A stretch of 42,686 nucleotides of DNA from PNC22 sp035654175 (GTDB lineage Bacteria > Planctomycetota > Phycisphaerae > Phycisphaerales > UBA1924), in contig DASRXL010000152.1 of the NCBI GenBank assembly GCA_035654175.1, forward strand, positions 1-42,686. Reading direction: 5' to 3'. Position 1 is the stretch's first letter. Each line of letters starts with the position of its first letter. The translations under genes and the position numbers were made by a program. Below, piece after piece: positions 26,166 through 39,804 of this stretch. The notes below the pieces were generated by a model, which was given only the letters and a program-made list of their open reading frames with translations, was not told the origin of the DNA and searched no databases.

Positions 26166-26427
26166 TCGCCGGCGGAGGAGACGTGACAAATGGCGCGTCG
26201 CGGCTTGTCCGCGGGGCCTGAGCGGCCGATGATTCGGGCGTGAGGCGTTGCCGCGCCATCCGCGTTCGCCGGGGCTCGATCGGGCTCCGAATTCGCTAGC
26301 CCCGTTCGGGGGCGTGGGCGGCCGGACCGCCCGTGCCGGCCCGGCGGGGCTCGCCGCGACGCTACCCTCCACATCCGGAATCCTGACCAGGGCGGTGGCC
26401 GTCGTCCGCCCATCGAGAGCGACAGCC

Positions 26428-29490
<3,063 letters not shown>

Positions 29491-29515
29491 GTGATCGGTC
29501 GCGGAGGGTCGCGCG

Positions 29516-31006
<1,491 letters not shown>

Positions 31007-31029
31007 GGGCGGGGTTGACCGGCGCGCGC

Positions 31030-31863
31030 TCAGGCGGCGCTCTCGCGGCGCGCGGGGCGGAACGTCACCTCGAGGATCGCCCCGGGACGGCCGGCGCGGG
31101 GCCGGTCGGCGCGGGTGAAGAGGCGGAGCGAGCCGTCGGTCAGCTCGTCCACGATGGCGCGCGCGACGGCGAGGCCCACGCCGGCGCCGCCCGGCTTGGT
31201 CGAGAACCCGAAGCGGAAGACCGCCTCGCTGGGGGCATCGGCGGGCAGGCCCACGCCGTCGTCGCGGATCTCGATCCGCACGCGTCCGTCGTCGGTCCAT
31301 CCGGCGGTGACGTCGACCGACCCGCCCGTCTGCTCGTGTGCGGCTCGGCCGGCCGCGGCGATCGCGTCGATGGCGTTGGCCAGGCCATTGATGATGACCG
31401 GGTAGAGCGGCCCGGCGGGGACGCCGCTGAGCCCGTTGGAGACACAGGCCTTGATGCGCACGCGGCGCTCGGAGGCGACGGGGGTGAGCACGTCGACGGC
31501 GTGGAAGATCGCCTCGCCGAGCTCGATCGGCGCCTCGGCGGCGAGAGGGGCCGAGGGCGCCTTCATCGCGGCGTCGACGATCTCGGCCATGCGGTGGAGG
31601 GCGGCCCGGACGGTCTCCAGCTTGCGCCGGGCCTCGTCGCCAGGGTCTCCTCGGGGGGGGGTCGCCGGGTCGAGGGCCCGCTCGGCCAGCCCGAGGCAGC
31701 GGAGGGAGCCGTCGAGAATGTTGCCGAGCTCGTGCGCCAGCACCGTGAGCCGGTCGGCCCCGGTGCTGGATGCGCCGGAATCACGCGGCGCAAGCTTGGC
31801 GGAGCGGGCGGCGGCGTCGCGCGGGGCCGGGTTGTGCTCGGGGGAGCGATCTGGCGAGTCCAT
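31030..31863 (-). CDS. Soluble histidine kinase without recognisable sensor domain
   Basis: A 277-residue histidine kinase. After a charged, probably disordered first 35 residues comes the dimerisation and phosphoacceptor helix LTVLAHELGNILDG (His44). The ATPase domain follows, with LANAIDAIAA (N-box, weakly matching), IRDDGVGLP (G1), FSTKPGGAGVGLAVARA (F and G2 boxes). There is no membrane helix, PAS or GAF domain, so the input must come through a partner protein or the short N-terminus. It lies immediately upstream of the sigma54-type regulator and presumably phosphorylates it. A terminator for the previous gene sits just before it, so the pair probably has its own promoter in about 50 bases; none was recognised. 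Confidence 0.88.
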   Translation of the reverse strand: MDSPDRSPEHNPAPRDAAARSAKLAPRDSGASSTGADRLTVLAHELGNILDGSLRCLGLAERALDPATPPRGDPGDEARRKLETVRAALHRMAEIVDAAMKAPSAPLAAEAPIELGEAIFHAVDVLTPVASERRVRIKACVSNGLSGVPAGPLYPVIINGLANAIDAIAAAGRAAHEQTGGSVDVTAGWTDDGRVRIEIRDDGVGLPADAPSEAVFRFGFSTKPGGAGVGLAVARAIVDELTDGSLRLFTRADRPRAGRPGAILEVTFRPARRESAA

Positions 31864-31880
31864 GTTGATTCAGATCGACA

Positions 31881-31892
31881 CCCGGCGCCGGG
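31881..31892. promoter_or_regulatory. 12-base perfect palindrome before the kinase gene
   Basis: CCCGGCGCCGGG, a perfect inverted repeat without spacer, lies 17 bases before the kinase start codon and just beyond the upstream terminator. It could be an operator, but in sequence of this GC content such palindromes also arise by chance. Confidence 0.2.
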
Positions 31893-31912
31893 CCCTGAAG
31901 CCGGACGTTGCG

Positions 31913-31935
31913 AAAAAACCACACGCCGGGCGTGG
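31913..31935 (-). terminator. Rho-independent terminator of the LEPR-protein gene
   Basis: Read on the minus strand, a stem CACGC / GCGTG around a CCG loop is followed by TGG and six T residues. It starts about six bases after the stop codon of the LEPR-type gene and precedes the histidine kinase gene, so it separates these transcripts. It is the only textbook intrinsic terminator with a T-run noticed in the window. Confidence 0.75.
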
Positions 31936-31940
31936 CGCCG

Positions 31941-34169
31941 TCACACGTAGTCCGCGTCGGCGGTGACGTTCTGGACCTGCCAGGCGCCGCCGTCCTCGAC
32001 GCGCCAGTAGAGCCTGAGGAGGTCGCCCGTCTCCGAGTCGGTGCCGAGGATGTTCATCTCGCCGCCGTGGCTGCCGTTGGTCTGGCTCTGGAGCTGGAGG
32101 CTGGGGCGGGGCTCGGCGCCGGGGAGTGCGGCGGTGAGGTTCGCGAACTTCCACGTGTTGTCGTTGTTGGGCACCCACCAGTAGGCGATCATGTCGCCGT
32201 TGGCGTCGAGGCCGGCCACGTTGAGCGCGCCCCACGGGGCGACGAAGCTGGTCAGGCTGTCGCCCGTGAGCGTCGGGCCCTGGGAGGCGCTGGTCAGGTC
32301 GGCCTGGCGCCACTGGCTCCCGGGCACCCACCACGCGGCGACGACGCGGCCGGAGCTGTTGAGGCCGACGATGTTGATCCCGCCCCAGCCCGTGAGATAG
32401 GCCGACAGGCCCGAGGTCATCGGGGGAGCGTTGATGATCGAGGTCAGGTTCGCGGCGTGCCACTCGGCGCCGCCGTTGCCCGACCAGACGGCAACGATGT
32501 CGCCGTCGGCATCGAGCCCGGCGATGTTGAGGCCGTTCCAGTCGGTCACGTAGCTCATCAGCGGGCCGACGAAGACCGGCGTGGCCTCGCCCTGCGGCGT
32601 CAGGTACTCATCGGAGAGATTGAGGTAGGACCACTCGCCGACGCCGCCCTGGGCGGCGGGATCGAAGACGTAGGTCACCATCTCGCCAGAGTCCGTGAGT
32701 CCGGCGACCTGCGACTTGCCCGCCTTGTCGGTGAACACGGTGATGGTGCCGACGATGTTCTCGGCATCGTCGATGCGCTCGGTGAGATTGACGGCGCGCC
32801 AGAAGTCCGAGCCGTCGCGCTCGGCGGCGAACACGCCGTCGTCGGTCGTGATGATCGCGACGAGGCGGTCGTCGGAGGCCTGGAAGGCCTCGACGTCCGC
32901 GGCGTTCGCGCCGAGCGCCTCGCCGAGGGCGTAGCGGTCGAGGTCCACGACGCTCCAGGCGTCGTCCTCCTCGCGCAGGTCGAAGACGAGGGGGACGCCC
33001 TCGGCGTCGAAGATCCCGGCGACGACGGTGGTGCCGTACTCCACCTCGGCGTCGGGCGCGATACGCGTGAACAGGCCCATGGGGCGCTCGAAGATGTTGT
33101 CGCTGGCCACGCGGAACTGCATGAGGATCAGCGACGAGTCGTTGTCGCTGAGCTTGAGCGTCGTCTCGACGCCGGTGGTGCTGTCGGTGAGCACCGCGAG
33201 GCCGCTCTGGAGCTGCCAGGCGCCCTGCGAGAGCGGGCTGCCGGGGACGCCGGAGTCGACGGCCGCGAGGTCGAACGTGCGGTAGGTCCCGTTGGCGTTG
33301 AGGTCGAGGCGCCACGCGGCGGACGGGCCGCCGAAGAGCTCGCTTGTGAACTCCCCGTCGGCGAGCAGCCCGCCCCGGTAGCTGCCGGCGAGATCGTTCT
33401 CGGCCACCTCGGTGTGCTGACGCATGAAGACGCCGATCCAGAGGTCGCCCCCGTCTTCATCGAGGTCGGCGAAGAGCATCATCGACTTGTCGCGGTTGAC
33501 ATAGAAGACGGCGGAGTCGTCGCCCGAGAGGGAGATCGAGAGGCGCCCCCGCTCAGGGGCGCCGACGAACTCGAAGCCCTCGCCGGGATACGTCGGGTCG
33601 GCGTCGTCGCCGACGGCGCCGACGCCGAATCCGATGAACCCGCCGACGCCGTTGAACGACGTGAAGCCGCCGTGATAGGTGTAGACGTTCGACCCGACGA
33701 GGCGCACGGCCTGGTACGTCCACGTGCCGGCCAGCTCTTCCGTGGTGACGCTGGGGGCGCGCTCGACGACCGCCGCGAAGACGGCGCCGGAGCCGTCGTC
33801 CTTTGTGCCGGCGATCCAGCCGGCGGGGAAGTCGGCGGAGGGCTCGATCCTGGCCCCGATGGTGGAGTCGTAGTCGCCTTCGCGGAAGAGGGGGCGGAGC
33901 GCGCCGCCGGCGCCGTTGACGAGGTCGGAGAGGGTGGTCGGGCTGGGCCCCTGGGGCGCGGTTGCGCCGGGCACGAACATGTCGCCCGAGATCGAGCGGT
34001 CGCTCTCCCAATCGAGCTCCGCGAGGTAGGGCGCGAACCCGTCGGCGGAGTCGTAGGTGAGTGCGACGAGTGCGAGATCGTGCGACGCGGCGAGCACCAC
34101 GCGGGGCTCGAACTGCTCAATCATGGGGCGGGTGTGCAACCCTCCCCGGCGACCGTGCAAAGAACGCAT
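31941..34169 (-). CDS. Exported LEPR-type protein with probable C-terminal seven-bladed beta-propeller
   Basis: A 742-residue protein of unknown function. Near its start is IEQFEPRVVLAAS, a variant of the LEPRxLL motif found at the N-terminus of large surface or secreted planctomycete proteins, followed by the mature sequence. The first half is beta-rich with two related segments beginning TEELAGTWTYQ and ENDLAGSYRGG. The second half (about 31941-33035) has seven units of roughly 45-55 residues, each with a pattern like NIAGLDADGDIVA and ending in a Trp-x-x-x-Asn/Asp-Leu-Thr motif (EWHAANLT, QWRQADLT, TWKFANLT). This suggests a seven-bladed propeller. The ATG at 34169 has GGGAG eight bases upstream. 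It lies downstream of the tricorn gene on the same strand and ends in a strong terminator. Confidence 0.83.
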   Translation of the reverse strand: MRSLHGRRGGLHTRPMIEQFEPRVVLAASHDLALVALTYDSADGFAPYLAELDWESDRSISGDMFVPGATAPQGPSPTTLSDLVNGAGGALRPLFREGDYDSTIGARIEPSADFPAGWIAGTKDDGSGAVFAAVVERAPSVTTEELAGTWTYQAVRLVGSNVYTYHGGFTSFNGVGGFIGFGVGAVGDDADPTYPGEGFEFVGAPERGRLSISLSGDDSAVFYVNRDKSMMLFADLDEDGGDLWIGVFMRQHTEVAENDLAGSYRGGLLADGEFTSELFGGPSAAWRLDLNANGTYRTFDLAAVDSGVPGSPLSQGAWQLQSGLAVLTDSTTGVETTLKLSDNDSSLILMQFRVASDNIFERPMGLFTRIAPDAEVEYGTTVVAGIFDAEGVPLVFDLREEDDAWSVVDLDRYALGEALGANAADVEAFQASDDRLVAIITTDDGVFAAERDGSDFWRAVNLTERIDDAENIVGTITVFTDKAGKSQVAGLTDSGEMVTYVFDPAAQGGVGEWSYLNLSDEYLTPQGEATPVFVGPLMSYVTDWNGLNIAGLDADGDIVAVWSGNGGAEWHAANLTSIINAPPMTSGLSAYLTGWGGINIVGLNSSGRVVAAWWVPGSQWRQADLTSASQGPTLTGDSLTSFVAPWGALNVAGLDANGDMIAYWWVPNNDNTWKFANLTAALPGAEPRPSLQLQSQTNGSHGGEMNILGTDSETGDLLRLYWRVEDGGAWQVQNVTADADYV

Positions 34170-34339
34170 GCGAAGACTCCCGTGCTGTCCTGGTTCGGCA
34201 TGCCGCAAGCTGGGCGAGCACGCCGCAGGGCCGGGCTTCCACCCCCGGCACCCTCCGCCCAGAGTCTACGCGAAATCGCCGTGCGCGCGAAGCCCCATCG
34301 GGGGGTGGGGGGCGACATGCGCTCCCGCGAAGGGCGGAG

Positions 34340-34361
34340 GGCCGGGCGCGACCGCCCGGCC
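34340..34361 (-). terminator. GC hairpin after the tricorn gene
   Basis: Perfect 8-base-pair stem GGCCGGGC / GCCCGGCC with a six-base loop, starting 23 bases after the tricorn stop codon. A second small palindrome (CGCCGG-CT-CCGGCG) lies between it and the stop. There is no T-run, so this may be a Rho-assisted or U-less terminator or only an RNA-stabilising hairpin. Confidence 0.35.
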
Positions 34362-34384
34362 CCGTGCGCCGGCTCCGGCGAAAC

Positions 34385-37300
34385 CTACCGGTCCTCCTCC
34401 GGGAGGCCCATCCCGCTCCGCTCGGGGTCGCGCGGGCGCTGGGGCGGGCGGTAGCCGTTGGTCTCGATCTCGCGCAGCATCAGCTCGATCGCCGCGTCGA
34501 GCTGCGGGTCGATCCCCTGGGCGAGCTTCGAGGGGTCATCGATCACCTCGATGTCGGGATCCACGCCGTGGCCCTCGACGCCCCAGGTGCCGTCGGTCTC
34601 GTAGAACCCGAACGTGGGCACGGCCGTGTAGCCGCCGTCGATCAGGTCCGGGACGCCGGAAATACCCACGAGCCCGCCCCAGGTGCGGGTCCCGATGAGC
34701 TTGCCGAGCTGGTTGTATCGGAAGAGCCAGGGGAACATGTCGCCGCCGGAACCGGCGAGGCCGTTGATGAGCATGCACTTGGGACCTTGGTGGGAGTCTG
34801 GCGGCCACGGCCAGTCCTTGCCGTCGCGGCGGGCCCAGTAGTTGGTGCGGGGCCGGTTGAGCAGCTCGATGAAGCGGGTCGGGATCTGCCCGCCGCCGTT
34901 CCATCGCTCGTCGATGATCAGGGCCTGCTTTCCGGCCTGGCCGTAGAACTGGCGGAAGAGGTTGTTCTGGCCGTTCACGCCGGTGTCGGGCACGTAGATG
35001 TAGCCGACCTTGCCGTCGGTGGCCTTCTCCACGTACTGGCGGTTCGCCTCGATCCAGGCGCGGTACCGGAGGTCCTGCTCGGAGGCGAGGGGCACGATCG
35101 TGATGTCGCGCTCGTTGCGGGCCTCGTCGTCGCCGGAGAGCGAGTCGGCGAGGGTGATGGTGGTCTCCTTGCCGGCCAGGCCGACGAACGCGGCCCAGGG
35201 ATCCTCGTCGGTGGTGACGGGGCGGCCGTTGACGGCGATCAGGTAGTCGCCGGGCTCCGCATCCATGCCCTGCTCGGTGAGCGGGTTTCGCGCGTCGGAG
35301 TCCCAGGGAGCGCCCTCGTAGAGCCTGGAGATGCGGTACGCGGACCGCGACCCACCCCCACCGTCGTCCTCGGACGCGACCTCGAAATCGGCGCCGATCA
35401 TGCCCACCGTGCGGCTGTCCTCCGCCTCGACGTCGCCGCCCCAGTAGTACGCGTGGCCGACGTTCAGCTCGGAGATCATCTCGCTGATGATGAAGCTCAC
35501 GTCCTCGCGGCTGGCGGCGTCGGCCAACATGGCGTGGTACTGCTCGTAGACGGCGTCCCAGTCCACGCCATGCATGTTCTCGACATAGAAGAAGTCCCGG
35601 TGCCGACGCCATGCGTCGGTGAAGATCTGCTCCCACTCCTCGCGCGGCTGGACGGTCTTCCGGAGGCCGTCCGTCGGGAGCGCCTCGCCGAAGGCCTGCC
35701 CCGCGGCGGCGCTCACGATCGCGAACTTATCCTGGCCCTGGGCCACGAGGAGCTTCTTGCCGTCGCCGGAGATATCGACGAGCTGGGCGCCGCCGAGAAC
35801 CATCTTCTCCTCGGGCTCGTCGTCGGTGATGTCGAACAGCTTGATTGCGGGCGGCCCGTCGCTGGACTGGCGCATGTAGAGCAGGTTGCCCTTGTCGTTC
35901 GAGACCAGGCCGCCGAGGCGCCCCGATGGGACGCCGAGCTCCACGCCGCGCGCCTCGAACCCTTCGAGGTCGATCTCGACCGGCTTGGCCTCGTCCTCGC
36001 CGCCCTCGACGGCGGAGGCGTCGGGCTCCTCGTCGGTCTTCGTCGCCTCCCAGGGCCCGGAGAAGCCGAGCTCGACGATGCTCCACGTGCCCTTGAGCGT
36101 TTCGCCCTCGAGCGTGGCCTCGATCTTCGAGGTCATCCCCTGCTGCGAGCGGGTCGCGGTGAACTTGCCGGAATCCTCCTCGAACGTCACGGAGTCGTAG
36201 TCCTGGGACTCGCCCATCGCCTCGCTCGAGCCGACGATCGTGCCGTCCTCGCGCACGATGATCGTCATCTTGAACTCGAGCTCGTCCATCGGCATGCCCG
36301 CGGCCTTGAGGCCCGTGGCCTTTCCGGACCAGACGCCGTGGATCGGACTCTCCGGCGCGGCGGCCTCGTCGCCGTCACCGTCGTCGCCCTCCGCCTCGCC
36401 GTCCTCATCCTCCGCGTCGTCGGCCTCGTCCTCCGCATCCTCCGCATCGTCGGCGTCGTCCGCCTCGTCGTCCCCTTCATCCCCTTCGCCGGCGTCGTCG
36501 GCGTCGTCAGCGTCCTGACCTTCCTCGTCTTCCCAGCTCTCCTCGTCGCTCTCGATCTCTCGCGGGTTCTCGACCTCCTCGTTGAGCGGTACGGCGATCA
36601 GCTTTGTCGCCTCGGCATAGACGAAGGTGGTGCCCACGTCCTCGTACTGGGGCTCGGTGAAATCGCGCGAAGACGCGTAGTACAGGTAATCGCCCTTGCG
36701 GCTGAACACCGGGTCGGTATCGTTGAAGAAGCCGCTCGTGACCTGATGCTTCTCGCCGCTTTCCAGGTCGTAGAGCCAGATCGCCGAGGTGCCGGAGTCG
36801 GGGCCGACCTTGTTGTACGCGAGCCAGCGCGAGTCGTGCGACCAGCTCAGCGTCGGCTGGTTGGCCCACTCGTCGCGGTCGAGCACCCTCTGCTCGCCGG
36901 TCTCCAGCGTGACGAGGACGATGTTGCCGGCCTTGTCGGTGACGACCAGCTTCTCGGAGTCCGGCGCCCAGCGGATCTGGAAGAAGTACGTCTTGTTGCC
37001 GTTGGTGACGCGGCGCGGCTCACCCTTGCCGTCTGACTGCGCCACGAAGAGCTCGTACTCGCCGGGGGCGTCGGAGAAGTACGCGATCCAGCGCCCGTCC
37101 GGGCTCCAGGCCGGGGCTCGCTCGGCGGTCCCGGAGGTGTCGGTGATGTGGCGCACGGGGCCGTGCTCGGCGGGCACGGTCCAGATGTCGCCGCGGGCTT
37201 CGACCACGGCCCGCTTGCCGGTCGAGGAGATCCCGCCGCCGGCAAGAAAGTTGGCGGCGTTCACGCTGCGCTCACGGATCTTCGGGCGGTCGCCGGGGAT

Positions 37301-38212
37301 CGTGACGGTGATCCGCTCTGAGCGGCCGCTGCCGAGGTCCAGCAGGTACAGCCCGGAGCCGTTCTGAAAGACGATCTCGCCCTCGCCGTCGTCGCCGGGG
37401 CCGATCGAGGGGAACTTGCAGTCGTACTCCTCGAAGTCGGTGACCTGCTCGCGACGGCCGCCCCGGGTGTCGTAGCTCCAGATGTTGAGGCGGTGCTCGG
37501 GCCCGTTGTCCGAGAGGTAGTACACCTTCGTGCCGTGCCACATGGGGAACGTATCGGTGCCTTCCCAATCGGTGATCTTGCGGCTTTCGCTGGTCTCGGG
37601 GTTGAAGAGCCAGAGATCGGTCGCCATGCCGCCGCGGTAGCGCTTCCAGGTGCGCGTGTCGATCGTGTGGGGGGTGTAGGCCAGCCACTCGCCGTCGGGG
37701 CTCATCGCGCCGTTGGCGCCGTAGGGCACGGGGAGCTTGCGCGGCAGGCCGCCCTCGGGAGCGACGGCGAAGATCTGCGTCTGGCGCGCGAGGCCGGCAA
37801 GCCCGCTCTGGAAGAAGAGGAGGTCGCCGTCGGCCGTCCAGTCGGTGATCCATTCGGCGCTGGGGTGGTGCGTCACCCGCTCGGGCACGCCGCCGGCCAC
37901 AGGCACGGTGTACAGGTCGCGCCCGCCGTCGTAGTTGCCGCTGAACGCGATGGTCGCGCCGTCGGGGCTGAACTTGGCGAGCGCCTCGGCGCCGCTCGGG
38001 CTCGAGACGCGGGTGGCGATGCCGCCGGACTTGGGCGCCACCCACAGGTCGTTCGCGTAGCTGAAGACGATGTGGGTCTTGCTCACGTCCGGGTAGCGGA
38101 GCATCCCGGCGTGGGGCACGGTCTGCTGCGCGCGGGCCGAGCCGGCCGCCCCCGCGGCGAGCAAGAGCGACAGCGCCAGCGTCCGGGACGATCGCATCGG
38201 GTCCGGTGTCAT
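34385..38212 (-). CDS. Exported tricorn-type protease (S41) with acidic linker and inserted domain
   Basis: A 1275-residue tricorn protease homologue. Residues 1-29 are a signal peptide (ending ARAQ). Two beta-propeller regions follow, with repeated SPDG/W-x-PDG blades (81-545). A strongly Asp/Glu/Ala-rich linker (552-618) and a compact beta domain (622-726, starting IHGVWSGKA and ending GPWEATK) are inserted before the helical C1 region. The protease end has His920 (NVGHAYY), a PDZ region (about 930-1045), nucleophile Ser1155 in AGSGGDMF and Glu1213 in WGVEGHGVDPD, matching the Thermoplasma tetrad in order. It should cut peptides in the periplasm. The ATG at 38212 has GAGGAG six bases upstream. 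It lies downstream of the porin on the same strand. Confidence 0.94.
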   Translation of the reverse strand: MTPDPMRSSRTLALSLLLAAGAAGSARAQQTVPHAGMLRYPDVSKTHIVFSYANDLWVAPKSGGIATRVSSPSGAEALAKFSPDGATIAFSGNYDGGRDLYTVPVAGGVPERVTHHPSAEWITDWTADGDLLFFQSGLAGLARQTQIFAVAPEGGLPRKLPVPYGANGAMSPDGEWLAYTPHTIDTRTWKRYRGGMATDLWLFNPETSESRKITDWEGTDTFPMWHGTKVYYLSDNGPEHRLNIWSYDTRGGRREQVTDFEEYDCKFPSIGPGDDGEGEIVFQNGSGLYLLDLGSGRSERITVTIPGDRPKIRERSVNAANFLAGGGISSTGKRAVVEARGDIWTVPAEHGPVRHITDTSGTAERAPAWSPDGRWIAYFSDAPGEYELFVAQSDGKGEPRRVTNGNKTYFFQIRWAPDSEKLVVTDKAGNIVLVTLETGEQRVLDRDEWANQPTLSWSHDSRWLAYNKVGPDSGTSAIWLYDLESGEKHQVTSGFFNDTDPVFSRKGDYLYYASSRDFTEPQYEDVGTTFVYAEATKLIAVPLNEEVENPREIESDEESWEDEEGQDADDADDAGEGDEGDDEADDADDAEDAEDEADDAEDEDGEAEGDDGDGDEAAAPESPIHGVWSGKATGLKAAGMPMDELEFKMTIIVREDGTIVGSSEAMGESQDYDSVTFEEDSGKFTATRSQQGMTSKIEATLEGETLKGTWSIVELGFSGPWEATKTDEEPDASAVEGGEDEAKPVEIDLEGFEARGVELGVPSGRLGGLVSNDKGNLLYMRQSSDGPPAIKLFDITDDEPEEKMVLGGAQLVDISGDGKKLLVAQGQDKFAIVSAAAGQAFGEALPTDGLRKTVQPREEWEQIFTDAWRRHRDFFYVENMHGVDWDAVYEQYHAMLADAASREDVSFIISEMISELNVGHAYYWGGDVEAEDSRTVGMIGADFEVASEDDGGGGSRSAYRISRLYEGAPWDSDARNPLTEQGMDAEPGDYLIAVNGRPVTTDEDPWAAFVGLAGKETTITLADSLSGDDEARNERDITIVPLASEQDLRYRAWIEANRQYVEKATDGKVGYIYVPDTGVNGQNNLFRQFYGQAGKQALIIDERWNGGGQIPTRFIELLNRPRTNYWARRDGKDWPWPPDSHQGPKCMLINGLAGSGGDMFPWLFRYNQLGKLIGTRTWGGLVGISGVPDLIDGGYTAVPTFGFYETDGTWGVEGHGVDPDIEVIDDPSKLAQGIDPQLDAAIELMLREIETNGYRPPQRPRDPERSGMGLPEEDR

Positions 38213-38354
38213 CAGAGTCTCCTCGGGGTGGGCCTGGCCACCGCCATGCGCGCGGCGAGCCCGGCCGCCTTTGTTCCGCGGGACGGCCGGCTCATTTCAC
38301 GCACTAGGCTAGCGAGGATCGCGGGAGCGGGACGCGGGGGCGGGGCGCGGCGAG

Positions 38355-38374
38355 GAGGCCGGTGTCCCGGCCTC
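38355..38374 (-). terminator. GC hairpin after the porin gene
   Basis: Perfect 8-base-pair stem GAGGCCGG / CCGGCCTC around a four-base loop, eight bases after the porin stop codon on the minus strand. There is no T-run. Its place directly after the stop makes a terminator likely, of the U-less kind often proposed for very GC-rich genomes. Confidence 0.42.
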
Positions 38375-38381
38375 GCGCAAT

Positions 38382-39677
38382 TCAGAACGCGACCTCGACT
38401 CGGAAGCCGAGGTTGACCGCGTTGTCCAGGCCGGCGCCGCCGGGGTTGTAGATGAACTGCGCGTAGGGCTGGACGCTCGCCCCGGGCGTGACCTGCACGC
38501 GGTAGAACGCTTCGAGCGCGGCCTCCGGCTCGTCGGCGTAGCCCGCGGCCTCGGCGTCCGTGAATTGCACCAGGGAAGCGCCGATCCCGGCGACGTCGTC
38601 GTCGCGCCCGGAGATCGCGCCGCGCCAAGTCGCGCCGATGCCAAAGTGCTGCGCCAGGTCGAGCACGTCCGGATCGGCCCGGTCGTATTGCACGTACGCC
38701 CCGACGCCCTGGGCGAGCACCGGGACTTCACCCTCCGGCGCGGGCTCCTCCACCCAGATCATCTGGTCGACGACGAGGAAGAGGCCGTTCGTGCCGCCCT
38801 CCATCCCGCCGTCCCAGCGCTCGAACGAGCCGGTGTGCCGCCAGGCGCCGACGCCGACGCGCCCCGGGCGGCCGCCCTCGCCGGAGCCCCAGGCGAGGCC
38901 CACCTCGGCGATCAGGTAGAGATCGGCGGGATCGCCGAAGAAAGTCGCGGGGCCGCGCCCGCCGGTGCGGATGCCCTCGCCGGCGGCGCCGTCGAAGAGG
39001 CCGGCGCCGAAGGACCACGCGTCGTCGGGGTACACGAAGAGGCACGCGCCGGTCGCCGGTTCGGGGTATGTGGTCATGAGGGCATTGGTCGCCGGGTAGC
39101 TCGACGAACCGTGCACGAACTGCCAGCCGAGGTCCGTGTACGCGAATTCGTAGTTGGCGTCGATCTTGCCCGCCTTGATGCGGAGCGCCCCTTCGAAGAG
39201 CTCCTGCTGGCACCAGAGCTCGCTGACCTGCGTGAGCCCGTCGGCGTCCCAGCTGCCGACCCATTGCCAGTCGCCTACCTCGTCGGAGCCGAGCTGCCCG
39301 GCCTGCTGGTGGAAGTCGATGTAGGCGGAGCCGCCGGTGAGGCCGAACATGGCGTCGAAGTCGGCGCTCATGTTGAGCGAGAGCAGGTGGCGCAGAGCCG
39401 AGCCCTCCGTGTCCGCTCCGCCGCGCGTGTTCTTCGAGAAGTCCACCACGACGAATGGGTCGAAGGTCAGGCCGGCGGCGGCGAGGCGGTCCCGCGCGCC
39501 CCACCAGCCGCCTGTGATCTGCTCGCGCTCCTGGAGCGGCGGGTCGTCGGATGGAAAGCTTGGCGACGGGGCCTCGGTTTGGGCGTGCGACGCGGCGCCG
39601 GCCGCGCAGGCCCAGACGGCAAGCATCAGGCAAGGGGCCTGGCTCCGGAGTCGCTCGCGGCGTGGGGCGATTCGCAT
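38382..39677 (-). CDS. OprB-family carbohydrate porin
   Basis: A 431-residue outer-membrane beta-barrel of the carbohydrate-selective porin OprB type. A signal peptide (1-32, ending SHAQ) is followed by ITGGWWGARDRLAAAGLTFD, the characteristic start of OprB proteins, then alternating beta strands with family blocks such as DFHQQAGQLGS, LRIKAGKIDANYEFA and GRPGRVGVGAWRHTGSF. The protein ends in VEVAF; a terminal Phe is the usual signal for barrel insertion by the BAM machinery, so an outer membrane is implied. AGGTGG lies five bases before the ATG. It would admit mono- or oligosaccharides to the periplasm, matching the glycosidases and Tat-exported oxidoreductases elsewhere in the window. Confidence 0.9.
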   Translation of the reverse strand: MRIAPRRERLRSQAPCLMLAVWACAAGAASHAQTEAPSPSFPSDDPPLQEREQITGGWWGARDRLAAAGLTFDPFVVVDFSKNTRGGADTEGSALRHLLSLNMSADFDAMFGLTGGSAYIDFHQQAGQLGSDEVGDWQWVGSWDADGLTQVSELWCQQELFEGALRIKAGKIDANYEFAYTDLGWQFVHGSSSYPATNALMTTYPEPATGACLFVYPDDAWSFGAGLFDGAAGEGIRTGGRGPATFFGDPADLYLIAEVGLAWGSGEGGRPGRVGVGAWRHTGSFERWDGGMEGGTNGLFLVVDQMIWVEEPAPEGEVPVLAQGVGAYVQYDRADPDVLDLAQHFGIGATWRGAISGRDDDVAGIGASLVQFTDAEAAGYADEPEAALEAFYRVQVTPGASVQPYAQFIYNPGGAGLDNAVNLGFRVEVAF

Positions 39678-39804
39678 TGGACCACCTGCTGCGTGAGAGG
39701 AACCGCGCCGGGCGCGGCCGATGTTCACATCGAGCGATCCCGCGGAGGGCTTTATCCGCTGTTCGGGCGCGCACCGAATCCGGCGCGACGCGATCCAGAG
39801 GCAA

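Noticed and set aside
26300..26332. Two GC hairpins in the leader before ileS, considered as a T-box or riboswitch
   Set aside because: Stems of 4-6 base pairs (CCCC/GGGG and GGGCGG/CCGCCC) without T-box sequence, specifier loop or terminator T-run. Short GC stems are expected in this composition.
36359..36559. Repetitive GTCGTC/CTCGTC-type DNA in the tricorn gene, considered as a repeat array
   Set aside because: The repetition follows from Asp/Glu/Ala codons of the acidic linker; units are irregular and no spacer pattern is present, so it is neither CRISPR nor a satellite array.
31908..37036. Very long plus-strand open frames opposite the LEPR protein and tricorn genes
   Set aside because: They mirror Asp/Glu- and Gly-rich coding on the other strand, show no ribosome binding site or domain, and overlap each other.
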